A stretch of 64,000 nt of DNA from Candidatus Babeliales bacterium (GTDB taxonomy: Bacteria; Babelota; Babeliae; Babelales; Vermiphilaceae). The translations under genes were made by a program, and so were the position numbers. The notes beneath the pieces were generated by a model that was given only the letters and a program-made list of their open reading frames with translations, made no database searches and was not told where the DNA came from. Below, in pieces: positions 26,645 to 36,382 of this stretch (the first letter of the stretch is position 1; every line of letters starts with the position of its first letter). The DNA is taken from assembly GCA_035455925.1 (NCBI GenBank), contig DATIEE010000031.1:30951-94950 (forward strand), in the 5' to 3' direction.

Positions 26645-28528
26645 CTATTCTTCTATATTGGTTTTATCATTTTTTTGTTGCATAGCAGACTCAAGGGCTA
26701 TTTGTAGAGAACCACGCACTTTTTGTTGTGATTCTTCTTTTTTCTCTTTTTTTGGAGCAGGTTTAGGTTGTTGTTGCTTAAAATGAGCTTGCTGAGGATG
26801 CGTTGAAGAACGTACATCTTCTTGCTTTTCTTTCTTAGGTTCAACCTTTTTAGGTTCAACTTTTTTAGGTTCTTGCTTTCTTTCTTCAAGAAGTGTGCTT
26901 AAAGCAAGTTTACGATCTTCCTTGTTAATATTAACAATACGGAATTTCGCTTTTTGACCTACGGTAAAAAATTCATCTGCTTTTTTACCTTGTTCCTGAG
27001 AAAGGATTGTGTTATGCATAAGACCTTCAATATTATTTGGCAATCTCACAAAAGCCCCAAAATTGGTTATTTTGCTAATCTCACCATCAACAATTGAACC
27101 TACAGGATATTGCTCCGCAACCTTCTCCCATGGATCTTCTGTTAACTGCTTAACACCTAATGATATTTTTTTATTATCTTTATCAATAGTTAAAATGACT
27201 GCTTCTACATTTTGACCCGGCTTATATCTATCTGATGGATGCTCAATATGCTCAGTCCATGACAAATCAGAAATATGTACTAAACCATCAATTCCTGGTA
27301 ACAGTTGTACAAAAACACCAAAATCAGTAATATTGCTAATTTTTCCTTTAATTATCTGACCTGGCTTAAACTGCTCATTAAGCATTTCCCAAGGGTTTTT
27401 ACCAAGTTGCTTAACACTCAATGACATACGTCGATTTTCTTTATCCAATGAAACAACCAACACTTCAATTTCATCGCCAACTTTATAAAGACGATTAAGA
27501 TCAGTAATACGATCGGTCCAAGAAATTTCAGAAATATGCACCAATCCTTCAACCTCTGGAGCAACTTCTATAAATAAACCATAATCAGTAATACTTGAAA
27601 TGCGACCCTTGATTCTATTTCCAACGGCTATATCAGGACTAATTTGATCCCATGGATTCGTTTGCAATTGCTTCAGACCAAGAGATATTTTTTCATTGTT
27701 TTTATCAAAACTAAGAACTTTTACCGCAATAGTATCACCAATACGTACCATCTCACTTGGATGAGCAACACGTCCCCATGTCATATCAGTTATATGTAAA
27801 AGACCGTCAACGCCACCTATATCTATGAAAACACCATAGTTTGTAATGTTTTTAACAACACCCTGAATAATTTGATTTTCAGTTAATGTTTCTAAAATTT
27901 TCTTACGATCTTCTGAGCGCTGATCATGAAGATATTTGCGACGCGAGATAATAACATTTCCACGTTTTTTATTTAACTTAAGAATACATGCTTTAATGGT
28001 TTGACCAACATACTGATCAAAATCAGTAACACGTTGTAAGTCAATTTGAGATCCAGGTAAAAAGGCAGGAATACCAATATCAACGTTCAAGCCACCTTTA
28101 ACTTTATGGGTAACGATACCTTCAGCAGGAGCACCTTCTTCAAAGAGCTTCGTGACAGCATCCCACGCACGCATTTCCTTAGCTTTTTCATATGACAATA
28201 CAATTCTACCATCAGCATCTTCAAGCTGATCAAGAATTACTTCAATAGTATCACCTGGTTGCAATTTTTTTAGTTCATACTCGCCAAATTCATAACGAGG
28301 AACTAGCCCACGTGACTTATATTTAATATCAACAAGAACACCATTGTCTTCAATGGCTATAATAGTACCAGCAATTAATTTGCCCAATTGAAATGTTTCA
28401 ACAGCACCTTCATAGAGCATATCAAGTTCTCTTTGAAGATCCTCATTAAGCTGAAGCATTGCTGAATCCATGCTCGCTTTAATTTTTACTGTACAAAACT
28501 GTTCTGGTCGTATGAGTTCTTTTGCCAT
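26645..28528 (-). CDS. rpsA: 30S ribosomal protein S1
   Basis: S1 holds mRNA on the 30S subunit. 627 residues with six S1 (OB-fold) repeats at about 47-112, 128-195, 211-280, 297-367, 384-454 and 470-540. The first two are divergent ribosome-binding types; the middle ones carry the strong G.I..I..YG.F..I....GL.H.S motif. The C-terminal tail (550-627) is Lys/Gln/Glu-rich with short KKVEPKK repeats and is probably disordered. It is the first gene of rpsA-ndk. A 376-base divergent region separates it from leuS. Confidence 0.93.
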   Translation of the reverse strand: MAKELIRPEQFCTVKIKASMDSAMLQLNEDLQRELDMLYEGAVETFQLGKLIAGTIIAIEDNGVLVDIKYKSRGLVPRYEFGEYELKKLQPGDTIEVILDQLEDADGRIVLSYEKAKEMRAWDAVTKLFEEGAPAEGIVTHKVKGGLNVDIGIPAFLPGSQIDLQRVTDFDQYVGQTIKACILKLNKKRGNVIISRRKYLHDQRSEDRKKILETLTENQIIQGVVKNITNYGVFIDIGGVDGLLHITDMTWGRVAHPSEMVRIGDTIAVKVLSFDKNNEKISLGLKQLQTNPWDQISPDIAVGNRIKGRISSITDYGLFIEVAPEVEGLVHISEISWTDRITDLNRLYKVGDEIEVLVVSLDKENRRMSLSVKQLGKNPWEMLNEQFKPGQIIKGKISNITDFGVFVQLLPGIDGLVHISDLSWTEHIEHPSDRYKPGQNVEAVILTIDKDNKKISLGVKQLTEDPWEKVAEQYPVGSIVDGEISKITNFGAFVRLPNNIEGLMHNTILSQEQGKKADEFFTVGQKAKFRIVNINKEDRKLALSTLLEERKQEPKKVEPKKVEPKKEKQEDVRSSTHPQQAHFKQQQPKPAPKKEKKEESQQKVRGSLQIALESAMQQKNDKTNIEE

Positions 28529-28904
28529 ATGGCTGATCCTAAGCTATTTTTCACATTATGTGAAAAGTAAGGTAAAAAGGTTAAAATATATAATTATAAA
28601 AACTATCTTTTTAATAATAACACGATAAATACTTACTGACAACTTTTGTTACAATACTTTTTGCTACGACAAAGCAATAAATTCCTCATTATTGTCTCCG
28701 TCAGAAATGGGTGAAAAAATCATTTTTAGCTACTGAATTATATACTAATTTTTCTCTAATACATATATTTCGCTAGGGATGATTTGTAATATCACACTGT
28801 TTAACTATTTTATGTGCGTATAAAAAATAAACAGTTTATACTTTATAGTAATAAAAAAATTTTTTATATATAACAAGGTTTAAACAAGGTCAAGGAATAT
28901 TGTC
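28529..28904. promoter_or_regulatory. divergent promoter region of rpsA and leuS
   Basis: 376 AT-rich bases with no gene. TATACTAAT at 28741-28749 is a possible -10 for leuS. An eight-base inverted repeat (ACTGTTTA and TAAACAGT) lies at about 28797-28837. A direct repeat of AACAAGGT sits just before the leuS SD (AAGGA, eight bases from the ATG). I see no T-box features. Confidence 0.35.
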
Positions 28905-31355
28905 ATGAGTTATGATATTGCGGCAATTGAAAAAAAGTGGCAAAAAAGATGGAAAGAAAATCCACAAGCTACAGCAAAGTCTGCCAATAATAGTAAAAAA
29001 TTTTATTGTTTAGATATGTTTCCCTATCCATCTGGTAGCGGTTTACATGTAGGACATTGGCGTGGATATGTACTCTCTGATGTGTACACACGCATCAAAT
29101 GGCTCGAAGGATATAATATTTTACATCCCATGGGATGGGATGCTTTTGGTCTTCCAGCAGAAAATGATGCAATCAAAAAAGGAATTCAACCAAAAGAAGG
29201 AACTGCAGCTAATATTGCTCATTTTAAAGAACAATTGCAAGACATTGCAGCATTGTATGATTGGGATAAAGAACTTGATACAACTGATCCTAACTATTAT
29301 AAGTGGACGCAATGGATCTTTTTACAAATGTTTAAAGCAGGCCTTGCATATGAAGATAACGCACCAATCAATTGGTGCTCTTCATGCTTAACGGGATTAG
29401 CTAACGAAGAAGTTGTTGATGGCAAATGTGAACGTTGTGGATCAGAAGTTATTCAACGAGAAGTAAGACAATGGATACTGAAAATAACTGAATATGCCGA
29501 AAAACTTCTTAGCGGACTTGATACGTTGGATTGGCCAGAAAAAGTTAAATTAATGCAACGCAATTGGATTGGAAAAAGTGAAGGTTTAATTTTTCATTCT
29601 CCAGTAAAAAATTCTGATCTTGTATTAGAAACTTTTTCAGCTCACTTTGAAGCATTCTGTGCCGATACATTTTTGGCTATTGCACCTGATCATCCGTTAT
29701 TACCTGAATTAATTAAAAATATATCAAATCGTGATGAAATTGTAGCTTTTTGCGAAGAAATTATACACGAACGTTTGCGCGACAAAGGAGCTGAAGGCAA
29801 AGAACCAAAAGGAATTTTTACTGGTTGCTATACAATCGATCCTATTGGTAATGGTGAATTACCTATTTGGGTAGCAAGTTTTGCATTAGCACATTATGGG
29901 ACGGGTATAGTAAAATGTTCTGCTCATGATGAACGAGATTTTGCATTTGCAAAAAAATATAATATCAAACTTAAAACAGTTTTATTTCCTTCTAATGATC
30001 CAGAACTACACAAAAAAATAGAAAATTTTGAAGTTTGTTATACGGATACAAAAGCAGGTATACTTACTGAACCATCTCTTTTTGCAGGCAAAAAAGCAGG
30101 TGATGTACGTACACAAATAATTGAATACTGTGAAACAAATAATCTTGCACGTCGTACTATCAATTATAAATTACGTGATTGGATATTTTCTCGACAACGT
30201 TATTGGGGTGAACCAATTCCACTTATTCATTGTCAAACATGTGGTGTTGTTCCTGTTCCAGAAAATCAACTCCCCGTGATATTGCCGTATATTGAACACT
30301 ACCAACCAACAGGTACCGGTGAATCACCGCTTGCAGCTATACATGATTGGGTTAATATTGCGTGTCCACAATGTAATGGACCTGCACGACGAGAAACAAA
30401 TACTATGCCACAATGGGCCGGATCGTGTTGGTATTTTTTACGTTATCCAAATCCACATCTAAAAGATAAACCTTGGGCTATGGCAGATATGAACTACTGG
30501 CTTCCCGTTGATTTATATGTTGGTGGCGTTGAGCATGCAATCTTGCATTTATTATATGCTCGTTTTTGGGTGAAAGTTTTGCATGACTTAGGACATTTAC
30601 CATTTGATGAACCATTTAAACATCTTTTTAATCAAGGAATGGTATTAAAATATTCGGAAAAAACAGGCCTTGTAGAAAAAATGTCAAAATCAAAAGGAAA
30701 TGTTGTTAGTCCTGATGATATGGTTAAGCAGTACGGATCAGATGTTTTACGCATGTATATTTTATTCATGGGACCACCGGAGCTTGATTGTGAATGGCAA
30801 GATAGTGGCATTGAAGGCGTAAGACGTTTTGCGCATCGTATGTATGATTATTTAACTAAAAAAGAAACTATATTGCCACAAGGAAAACAAGAAGATATAA
30901 CCGTAACACGTCGGGTACATAAATTGTTAGAGGAGTTTCAAGAGCGTATTGACATATTCAAACCAAATACAGCACTATCTGCTTTCATGGAATGGATTAA
31001 TGATGCAACAAGTAATATTATGCAATTAAGTGGGGAATCAGCTGAAAAAGTAATCGTTGCATTTTCAATTATGGCACCTCACATGGCAAGTGAGCTTCTT
31101 GAAAAACTTTTTAATAAAGAGTTATCTGCATGCGTTTGGTCATATGCAAATCCAGAGTATACGTATGAAAATACAACAGAAATTATTGTACAAGTTAATG
31201 GTAAATTACGTGCAAACATTACCGTAGAACGTGGCACTGAACAATCAATAATTGAACCACAAGCACAAACAACGATCTCACATTGGCTTGTTGATAAAAA
31301 AGTGATAAAAATAATTTTTGTTAAAGACCGTTTAATTAATTTTGTAGTAAAATAA
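28905..31355 (+). CDS. leuS: leucyl-tRNA synthetase
   Basis: 816 residues. The class I signatures are HVGH at 48-51 (in [12 protein letters not shown]) and KMSKS near 591. A Cys4 zinc ribbon follows the first catalytic half (CSSC...CERCGS), and a second CQTC...CPQC knuckle lies near 445-490. The editing domain CP1 is present, but its threonine-rich TTRPDT motif is replaced by [12 protein letters not shown], with a matching insertion up to CSAHDERDF, a variant I associate with some CPR-type bacterial enzymes. The C-terminal domain ([14 protein letters not shown]) is complete. It is a single gene. Confidence 0.95.
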   Translation: MSYDIAAIEKKWQKRWKENPQATAKSANNSKKFYCLDMFPYPSGSGLHVGHWRGYVLSDVYTRIKWLEGYNILHPMGWDAFGLPAENDAIKKGIQPKEGTAANIAHFKEQLQDIAALYDWDKELDTTDPNYYKWTQWIFLQMFKAGLAYEDNAPINWCSSCLTGLANEEVVDGKCERCGSEVIQREVRQWILKITEYAEKLLSGLDTLDWPEKVKLMQRNWIGKSEGLIFHSPVKNSDLVLETFSAHFEAFCADTFLAIAPDHPLLPELIKNISNRDEIVAFCEEIIHERLRDKGAEGKEPKGIFTGCYTIDPIGNGELPIWVASFALAHYGTGIVKCSAHDERDFAFAKKYNIKLKTVLFPSNDPELHKKIENFEVCYTDTKAGILTEPSLFAGKKAGDVRTQIIEYCETNNLARRTINYKLRDWIFSRQRYWGEPIPLIHCQTCGVVPVPENQLPVILPYIEHYQPTGTGESPLAAIHDWVNIACPQCNGPARRETNTMPQWAGSCWYFLRYPNPHLKDKPWAMADMNYWLPVDLYVGGVEHAILHLLYARFWVKVLHDLGHLPFDEPFKHLFNQGMVLKYSEKTGLVEKMSKSKGNVVSPDDMVKQYGSDVLRMYILFMGPPELDCEWQDSGIEGVRRFAHRMYDYLTKKETILPQGKQEDITVTRRVHKLLEEFQERIDIFKPNTALSAFMEWINDATSNIMQLSGESAEKVIVAFSIMAPHMASELLEKLFNKELSACVWSYANPEYTYENTTEIIVQVNGKLRANITVERGTEQSIIEPQAQTTISHWLVDKKVIKIIFVKDRLINFVVK

Positions 31356-31379
31356 GAATATTATTTTTTTAGTTGTTAA

Positions 31380-31430
31380 CATGAGAATTATGACGTGATG
31401 TATTCATTCATTAATGGCATAATTCTCATG
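31380..31430 (+). terminator. hairpin after leuS
   Basis: A perfect 13-bp stem (CATGAGAATTATG and its complement) encloses a 25-base loop between the convergent leuS and HEPN genes. No clear T-tract follows, so termination is likely but not certain. Confidence 0.45.
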
Positions 31431-31479
31431 TATACTGATTCCAGCCATGAACAATTTTTAATAAAAATTGTAATTGCTT

Positions 31480-31914
31480 TTAATTATTAACGCTACTCGG
31501 TGATAATTTTTGAATAATTTTATGTATTAAATTGTAATGTTTTGGTATATCTTCAGCAACATCATTGGCTAGATCGATGTTATACGTATGTGTTGTTAAA
31601 TTTCTACTTTCTATTAAGTTAATCAATTCGTTAGTTTCTTCTAAAGTAGTTATTCCAAGAGATGAACATTGTTGAAATATTTTGCGCGGAGAATCGGCAG
31701 GAACACCTTGTAGGACAATTATATATTCACGTATGTACTTCCATAACAAATCATATGTTAATTCAAATCTCTTAATAAGAGAATCGCGTCGCTCCTCTAT
31801 CGTTTCGTGGTCAATATGCTTATCAATTAATGCACTATTATATCTGATTATTGCATTATAAAGAGCGATATGGATGCGTAATAAATCTTCATACTTTGTT
31901 ATTAATTTTTCCAT
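31480..31914 (-). CDS. HepT-like HEPN toxin
   Basis: 144 residues, all helical, of the nucleotidyltransferase-substrate-binding (HI0074-like) HEPN family. The RNase motif RX4HXY is exact: Arg104, His109 and Tyr111 in RNLTTHTY. In described HepT/MntA pairs this motif cuts tRNA, and the MNT partner silences it by attaching AMPs to the Tyr. AAGGGA lies five or six bases before the ATG, which is inside the MNT gene (13-base overlap). It is the last gene of a macro-MNT-HEPN operon, convergent with leuS. The toxin role is inferred from family and context. Confidence 0.85.
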   Translation of the reverse strand: MEKLITKYEDLLRIHIALYNAIIRYNSALIDKHIDHETIEERRDSLIKRFELTYDLLWKYIREYIIVLQGVPADSPRKIFQQCSSLGITTLEETNELINLIESRNLTTHTYNIDLANDVAEDIPKHYNLIHKIIQKLSPSSVNN

Positions 31915-32201
31915 ATAATCCCTTCGTTCAAGATAAATTGTTTCATTTTTTCTGTAGCTCTATGCATATCAACAATATCAATTTTTTGAGCAAGATTAAG
32001 GCCTTCAAGAACCCCGCGCGCTTTAGCAATTTCTGTAAATTCCATTTTTCTGTATAAATCAATCGCGATATCAATATCAGATTTTTCTGTATAATCTCCA
32101 CGTGCACGTGAGCCAAATAAATAAATTGTTGACGTTGGAAATAAAACAGTAAGCAATTTGATTAGCGTTGCTTGTTCTGGAACATTTGAATCTTGTATCA
32201 C
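31902..32201 (-). CDS. MntA-like minimal nucleotidyltransferase antitoxin
   Basis: 99 residues. The GSX10DXD signature is exact: Gly30-Ser31, ten residues, Asp42-x-Asp44 (GSRARGDYTEKSDIDI), and a third acidic position follows in KIDIVD (75-78). This is the minimal polymerase-beta fold whose members AMPylate their HEPN partner. The start is a GTG that overlaps the TGA of the macrodomain gene by four bases, and its 3' end overlaps the HEPN start, so all three proteins are translationally coupled. Confidence 0.87.
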   Translation of the reverse strand: MIQDSNVPEQATLIKLLTVLFPTSTIYLFGSRARGDYTEKSDIDIAIDLYRKMEFTEIAKARGVLEGLNLAQKIDIVDMHRATEKMKQFILNEGIIWKN

Positions 32202-32839
32202 CGTATATATACCTGCATGTATTTTTTATATATAACCAAATCTTCATTAGAAAATACCACAAACCTTATTTCTTTAAAAGTATTTGGATATTCTTTTACA
32301 AAATCATGTATGGTTTTGAGTGCAATTGGTGTAGCTTGATTACTATCGTAACCAAATATTGCAGTGCTAATCGCGGGAAAGGCTATACTGTTAAGGTTGT
32401 TTTTTTGCGCAATTAGCAAACTATTTTTATATGCGTCACGCAATAATTGTTCTTTGTTTGGTGTATTGCCACGAGGACCTGTTGTATGAATTATTTTTTT
32501 AATACCTATTTTTTCTAAATTAAATGCAGGTGTGATAACTGCTTTTCCCATCGGGCAACGTTGTCCATCAGAAATAATAGGAAGACTATTACAATATTCT
32601 TGTAAATTTTTTCCTGAAGCGTTGCTAATCGCACGTGCTACGCCGCCATCATGCTGCAACTTTTCATTTGCGGCATTTACAATTGCATCAACTGTTTGTT
32701 CGGTAATATCACCTTGTACTAATGTAATTCGTGTATTACCAATGATATACGATTGTTGAATGATTGGCTGAACTATAGCCGGCTGAATGAATCCCAAAGC
32801 AGTTATTAATGATAATGCCCATGATTTTATATATTCCAT
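32198..32839 (-). CDS. macrodomain protein with N-terminal hydrophobic segment
   Basis: 213 residues. The macrodomain begins near residue 34: QGDIT (42-46), IVNAANEKLQHDGGVA (53-68), then TTGPRG and PAISTAIFGYD (155-165), the ADP-ribose-binding loops of MacroD-type hydrolases, with the substrate Asn/Asp and Gly-rich loops kept. Residues 7-25 (ALSLITALGFIQPAIVQPI) look like a signal peptide or anchor, unusual for an enzyme of ADP-ribose. It is the first gene of the operon; AGGA lies six bases before the ATG, and its stop overlaps the MNT start. Confidence 0.85.
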   Translation of the reverse strand: MEYIKSWALSLITALGFIQPAIVQPIIQQSYIIGNTRITLVQGDITEQTVDAIVNAANEKLQHDGGVARAISNASGKNLQEYCNSLPIISDGQRCPMGKAVITPAFNLEKIGIKKIIHTTGPRGNTPNKEQLLRDAYKNSLLIAQKNNLNSIAFPAISTAIFGYDSNQATPIALKTIHDFVKEYPNTFKEIRFVVFSNEDLVIYKKYMQVYIR

Positions 32840-32878
32840 TTAGATTTCCTATTTTGTTACGCAATCAATCAACAATTA

Positions 32879-33613
32879 CTACTCATTTTGATGTACATTC
32901 ACATTAAACACAATATTATTTTGCATAGTATATTTTTCATGCATTGTTATCGTAAATTTAGGTTGATAATCTGATAATTTAACAAAAACAAGACCCTCAT
33001 ATTTCTCGCCAGCATTAATGTCAACCTTTTGATGAAATGTTTTTTCTTTAAAATCTTTTTTGATACGACTATTCATAACTGCAGATTTGATTCCTTGAGC
33101 AAGAAACGTAATACCTAACGGTATCGCAATAATTCCCGCTACTACAAAAGGAGCTAAAACAATACTTGGTAAGTGATGACTGCTTGCTATACAAAACAAC
33201 CAAAAATCAAATGGAATAGGGGAGACAATAATTCCACTAAGAGCTGCTCCAGTAAGTCGTGATGCTGTGCTTGTCTTTTTAACTGATTTAATCACATCAT
33301 CATAAGTTGCTAGCTCAATATCAAAATTATCGGGTGAAAAAGTATAAGCAATGTTGCTAAGATTATGAATGGAAATATATAGTACGGCAAAAGTTTTTGA
33401 TAGTTTTGCACTACCAAGGCCGAATAGATACTGAATTTCTGGAATTGTTAATTGCTTTGCTTGCAAAATAACGCCTCTTTCAGCATTACGATAGTCAAAT
33501 TTAGTATTTACATTGTGCAGTGAGTGGCGATGATAGGTTGGCACACGCATACAGCTTGGCAGCAACACCAAAATTATTAAAAATGATACAAAAGACATTT
33601 TAGCTATTTTCAT
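32879..33613 (-). CDS. lipoprotein with membrane segments, unknown function
   Basis: 244 residues. The signal peptide ends in a lipobox LPSC (Cys21), so the product should be lipidated and membrane-held. Residues 125-190 contain two or three hydrophobic stretches around SPIPFDFWLFCIASS and VVAGIIAIPLGITFLAQGI, and the C-terminal 50 residues are beta-rich. I recognise no family. The SD GAGAGG precedes the ATG. About 116 bases immediately upstream are repeated (roughly 80 percent identity by eye) at 36200-36315, in front of a decayed gene. Confidence 0.6.
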   Translation of the reverse strand: MKIAKMSFVSFLIILVLLPSCMRVPTYHRHSLHNVNTKFDYRNAERGVILQAKQLTIPEIQYLFGLGSAKLSKTFAVLYISIHNLSNIAYTFSPDNFDIELATYDDVIKSVKKTSTASRLTGAALSGIIVSPIPFDFWLFCIASSHHLPSIVLAPFVVAGIIAIPLGITFLAQGIKSAVMNSRIKKDFKEKTFHQKVDINAGEKYEGLVFVKLSDYQPKFTITMHEKYTMQNNIVFNVNVHQNE

Positions 33614-33620
33614 GGTACCT

Positions 33621-33736
33621 CTCGATATAAAAATTCTTATTGAATTTAAATCAATTTCACGTTTAATATTATTTTATATAAAGAATATCATATTTCAAAT
33701 ATTTATGCAAATGCCCTACTAGATCGTATTATTGCA
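33621..33736. repeat. imperfect direct repeat, copy A (promoter region of the lipoprotein gene)
   Basis: It begins at the SD of the lipoprotein gene (32879-33613) and runs about 116 bases upstream of it. It aligns without gaps to 36200-36315 at about 80 percent by eye; the best block is AATTTCACG..T.ATATTATTTTATATA. It therefore holds the minus-strand promoter and leader. The remaining bases up to 33961 are AT-rich, with no further gene that I can support. Confidence 0.65.
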
Positions 33737-33961
33737 AGATTCACAAAAAAAATTAAAGAAGAACTACTTAATAACGGAAAAGTATTACATTTCATTTCAT
33801 ATTAAATTAAAACGTAAAATAAACATATTACATTCTTTTAATTCTCAATATGAAAATTATGCTATAAGTCATTAACTGGTTAATTATATAATTCTCATAT
33901 ATACTAGCATTAGCTATTTAAAGTATTTTTGAATGCCTATTTTTATTTGTCAACTTGTAAT

Positions 33962-33977
33962 GATTATTGCAATAATC
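33962..33977. promoter_or_regulatory. 16-bp perfect palindrome before the Skp1/BTB-like gene
   Basis: GATTATTGCAATAATC is a perfect palindrome ending 16 bases before the ATG at 33994. It could be an operator or a start-proximal hairpin. Being AT-rich, it may also be chance. Confidence 0.25.
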
Positions 33978-33993
33978 AATTCAATGGATAATT

Positions 33994-36012
33994 ATGATTT
34001 TTTTTCGTATTGTACAAAATATAACTTTCTTATTTTTTGCTTTTATAAATCATGAACTATATAGCATGGTTAATAAATCTGAATCAATAACAATAGAGTT
34101 TACAGATGACAATAATAATACAAAAAAGTACAGCAACTTAATATTAAATGAATCAGAAGTAATTAAAAATATGACGAAGGATATTAATACGGCAAACGAA
34201 ATTATTCCGATTATTAAATTGTCTATGAAGGAATTTGATAGTGTATACGCATCGATGAAAAACATTCATGAGACGCAACGACTACCAGATGACACCATGG
34301 ATAATATGGATAATTTAGTAAATCAATTACATATAGCTGATTATCTTGAAATTAAAACTTTATTAGATCCATTAGAAAAATACATTTCAAAAAAATATTT
34401 TCTTCTTGACGTCCAGGAACAAAAACAATTTTTAGAAACTACGTTAAAAAAATTATCAAACGATCCACGTGAAAAAATTTTACGAGTTACACAATACAAG
34501 GATCCTATTTTACAAGAAATTACTCTACCACCATCACTAAATTTACTTACTCCACTGCCATCATCAGACAAGAGTGATATTTATAAAGATTTTAAATTCG
34601 AATTTGATAAACAAGAAAACACCAATATAGTATATTTCAACGATCAGAAACTTGGCCCCACGAGATGTAAAACTCAAAAAGAACACTTCGATTCATATTC
34701 TTTATTATCTCCCAATAAAAAATATCTATTTCTTAAACTAAATACAACAGGATATCTTATTAATCTTCATAATAAAAACTCCATTGCGTTATCTACCGAT
34801 GCATTACATTATAGTTGGATACCACATCAATTTAATTCTGACAGTACACTTTTACTAATTAATGAATGCACTATTAGTATCAATACAAAACACCGAGTAC
34901 CACAAGAAGAATATAATTATAAAAATAAAATCATAAATACCAATACAGGAACAATTGAATTTGATAATAATGCTAATAAAAGTCAAAAGATATTTTTTTG
35001 CGCCAATAATAAGTTATTTATTCAATATTATATATCTAACTCAAGTAACAAATTAATTAAAATTATAGACATTACTGATGTATATAAGAATTATGAATAT
35101 AATGATGTTATACAATATAAATTTAATAATTCGCTCGACATGCTTGTTCTTCAACGAGAGAAAGGCATCATAACAATCATAAATATTCCTACTGGAAAAA
35201 GAGTGAATGTTACATTAGACGATCAAAAGGCAAAAAATATTGATATTAATTTTAACAATAATAAATATATTACATTATTTCAACATCAAAAAAATAATGC
35301 TTTAGATCATAAAAAAACATTTATTACGTACAATATTCAAAAAAGCGAAGTCTCTCAAGTTGCTTTTACTAATTGCCCAGATCTAATATGCGAATTAAGC
35401 GCATCAGGAAAATATCTCGTACACAGCCATAAGAACGATAAAAAACAAACGATCATCAATGCACTCACCGTAGATACATCTGTTGTATTAGCTGAACGTA
35501 CATATGGAACATTCCAATTAAATCCCATGCTAGACATTGTTTATATACTTGATTCTTCTAACACCTGGTTTGCCCCACTAGCAATATATGATCTTAATAA
35601 TAAGCGCCAATTGGCCTACTATCCTGCAACTAATTTTAGTTACTTTCAATCTCCATTATCACAACTTAGTTCTAATGCAATATCGTTACTTATTTTTAAT
35701 GCTGAAGATGACAATAATCAAAAATATCAATTAATTAATACCGCTACTGGTTCTCTAATTAAAGAATGGCCCTCACAGACGTATCATATAGAAATAAAGG
35801 GTAATCAAATTCATCTTTGGAATAAAAAAAACGCCTTTGAGACTTATGGAAGCAAACCTGCGGATATTATTTATGAATTAACAACGACAATAGACAGTAA
35901 CAATAAGAGCATTATTCAATCAGACCCATTACGTACATATAAATATATGCTTATGTTAAGCGGTGCAACTTTTACTGCTTTAATTTTACTATTCCTTGTA
36001 ACTAGAAAATAG
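33994..36012 (+). CDS. exported Skp1/BTB-like protein with propeller-like body and C-terminal anchor
   Basis: 672 residues. A signal peptide (1-24) is followed at about 31-135 by a Skp1/BTB-POZ-like fold: a ITIEFTDDN...KKYSNLIL strand pair, SEVIKNM, a variable acidic loop, PIIKLSMKEFDSVY, and LHIADYLEIKTLLDPLEKYI, which closely follows the helix of eukaryotic Skp1 (A.YLDIK.LLD). Residues 190-640 are repeated strand-rich segments (LLSPNKKYLFLKLN, LSASGKYLVHSH) resembling a WD40-like propeller. A single transmembrane helix (651-668) ends the protein. In eukaryotes Skp1/BTB domains recruit cullin ubiquitin ligases. A host-directed role is inference. Confidence 0.7.
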   Translation: MIFFRIVQNITFLFFAFINHELYSMVNKSESITIEFTDDNNNTKKYSNLILNESEVIKNMTKDINTANEIIPIIKLSMKEFDSVYASMKNIHETQRLPDDTMDNMDNLVNQLHIADYLEIKTLLDPLEKYISKKYFLLDVQEQKQFLETTLKKLSNDPREKILRVTQYKDPILQEITLPPSLNLLTPLPSSDKSDIYKDFKFEFDKQENTNIVYFNDQKLGPTRCKTQKEHFDSYSLLSPNKKYLFLKLNTTGYLINLHNKNSIALSTDALHYSWIPHQFNSDSTLLLINECTISINTKHRVPQEEYNYKNKIINTNTGTIEFDNNANKSQKIFFCANNKLFIQYYISNSSNKLIKIIDITDVYKNYEYNDVIQYKFNNSLDMLVLQREKGIITIINIPTGKRVNVTLDDQKAKNIDINFNNNKYITLFQHQKNNALDHKKTFITYNIQKSEVSQVAFTNCPDLICELSASGKYLVHSHKNDKKQTIINALTVDTSVVLAERTYGTFQLNPMLDIVYILDSSNTWFAPLAIYDLNNKRQLAYYPATNFSYFQSPLSQLSSNAISLLIFNAEDDNNQKYQLINTATGSLIKEWPSQTYHIEIKGNQIHLWNKKNAFETYGSKPADIIYELTTTIDSNNKSIIQSDPLRTYKYMLMLSGATFTALILLFLVTRK

Positions 36013-36070
36013 AATTTAGTTTAAGAATAATTTTATGGTGTAAAACACCATCAGATAACCTTAAAACATA

Positions 36071-36192
36071 TCATTCGTTAATCAAATTAAGGAAAGTAAA
36101 AAAACTCATCATGACTATAACAGAAACGATTCTTTTCAATCGTAAAATTTTAAAGATTGCATTTCTCCTTTGGCATTGCCAATTATTTTCAT
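36071..36192 (-). pseudogene. remnant of a small exported-protein gene
   Basis: Downstream of repeat copy B an ATG at 36192 with SD CGAGGA opens only 18 codons (MKIIGNAKGE...). Overlapping it, an AAAGGAG site at about 36164-36170 is followed seven bases later by ATC instead of ATG, and the frame from there (36157-36071) reads like a signal peptide (KILRLKRIVSVIVMMSFFTF) before a TGA. The regulatory part of a duplicated gene seems to have survived while the coding part decayed. Confidence 0.4.
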
Positions 36193-36199
36193 GCTAATC

Positions 36200-36315
36200 C
36201 TCGACATAAAAACTATTGTTGAATTTAATTTAATTTCACGCTTCATATTATTTTATATACAAAATATCGAATTCAAGATTTGTATGTAAAGGACTTACTA
36301 GCTCGTATTATGGCA
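36200..36315. repeat. imperfect direct repeat, copy B
   Basis: The second copy of the 116-base segment found at 33621. It ends at a GAGGA-type SD on the minus strand, as copy A does. It fills most of the gap between the Skp1/BTB-like gene and pgi; the rest of the gap (36013-36070) shows nothing. Confidence 0.65.
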
Positions 36316-36382
36316 TAATGTTATGATCAGGCTTATAGTTATCAATAAATGGTTTTTTTTATTTAAAAAAAGGAATGATGCT

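Noticed and set aside
28529..28904. T-box riboswitch before leuS
   Set aside because: No specifier hairpin, no T-box sequence and no terminator/antiterminator pair are visible.
33684..33797. Plus-strand frame reading like a gene end (ALLDRIIARF...)
   Set aside because: It lies partly in repeat copy A, and copy B does not keep the frame, so it is probably accidental.
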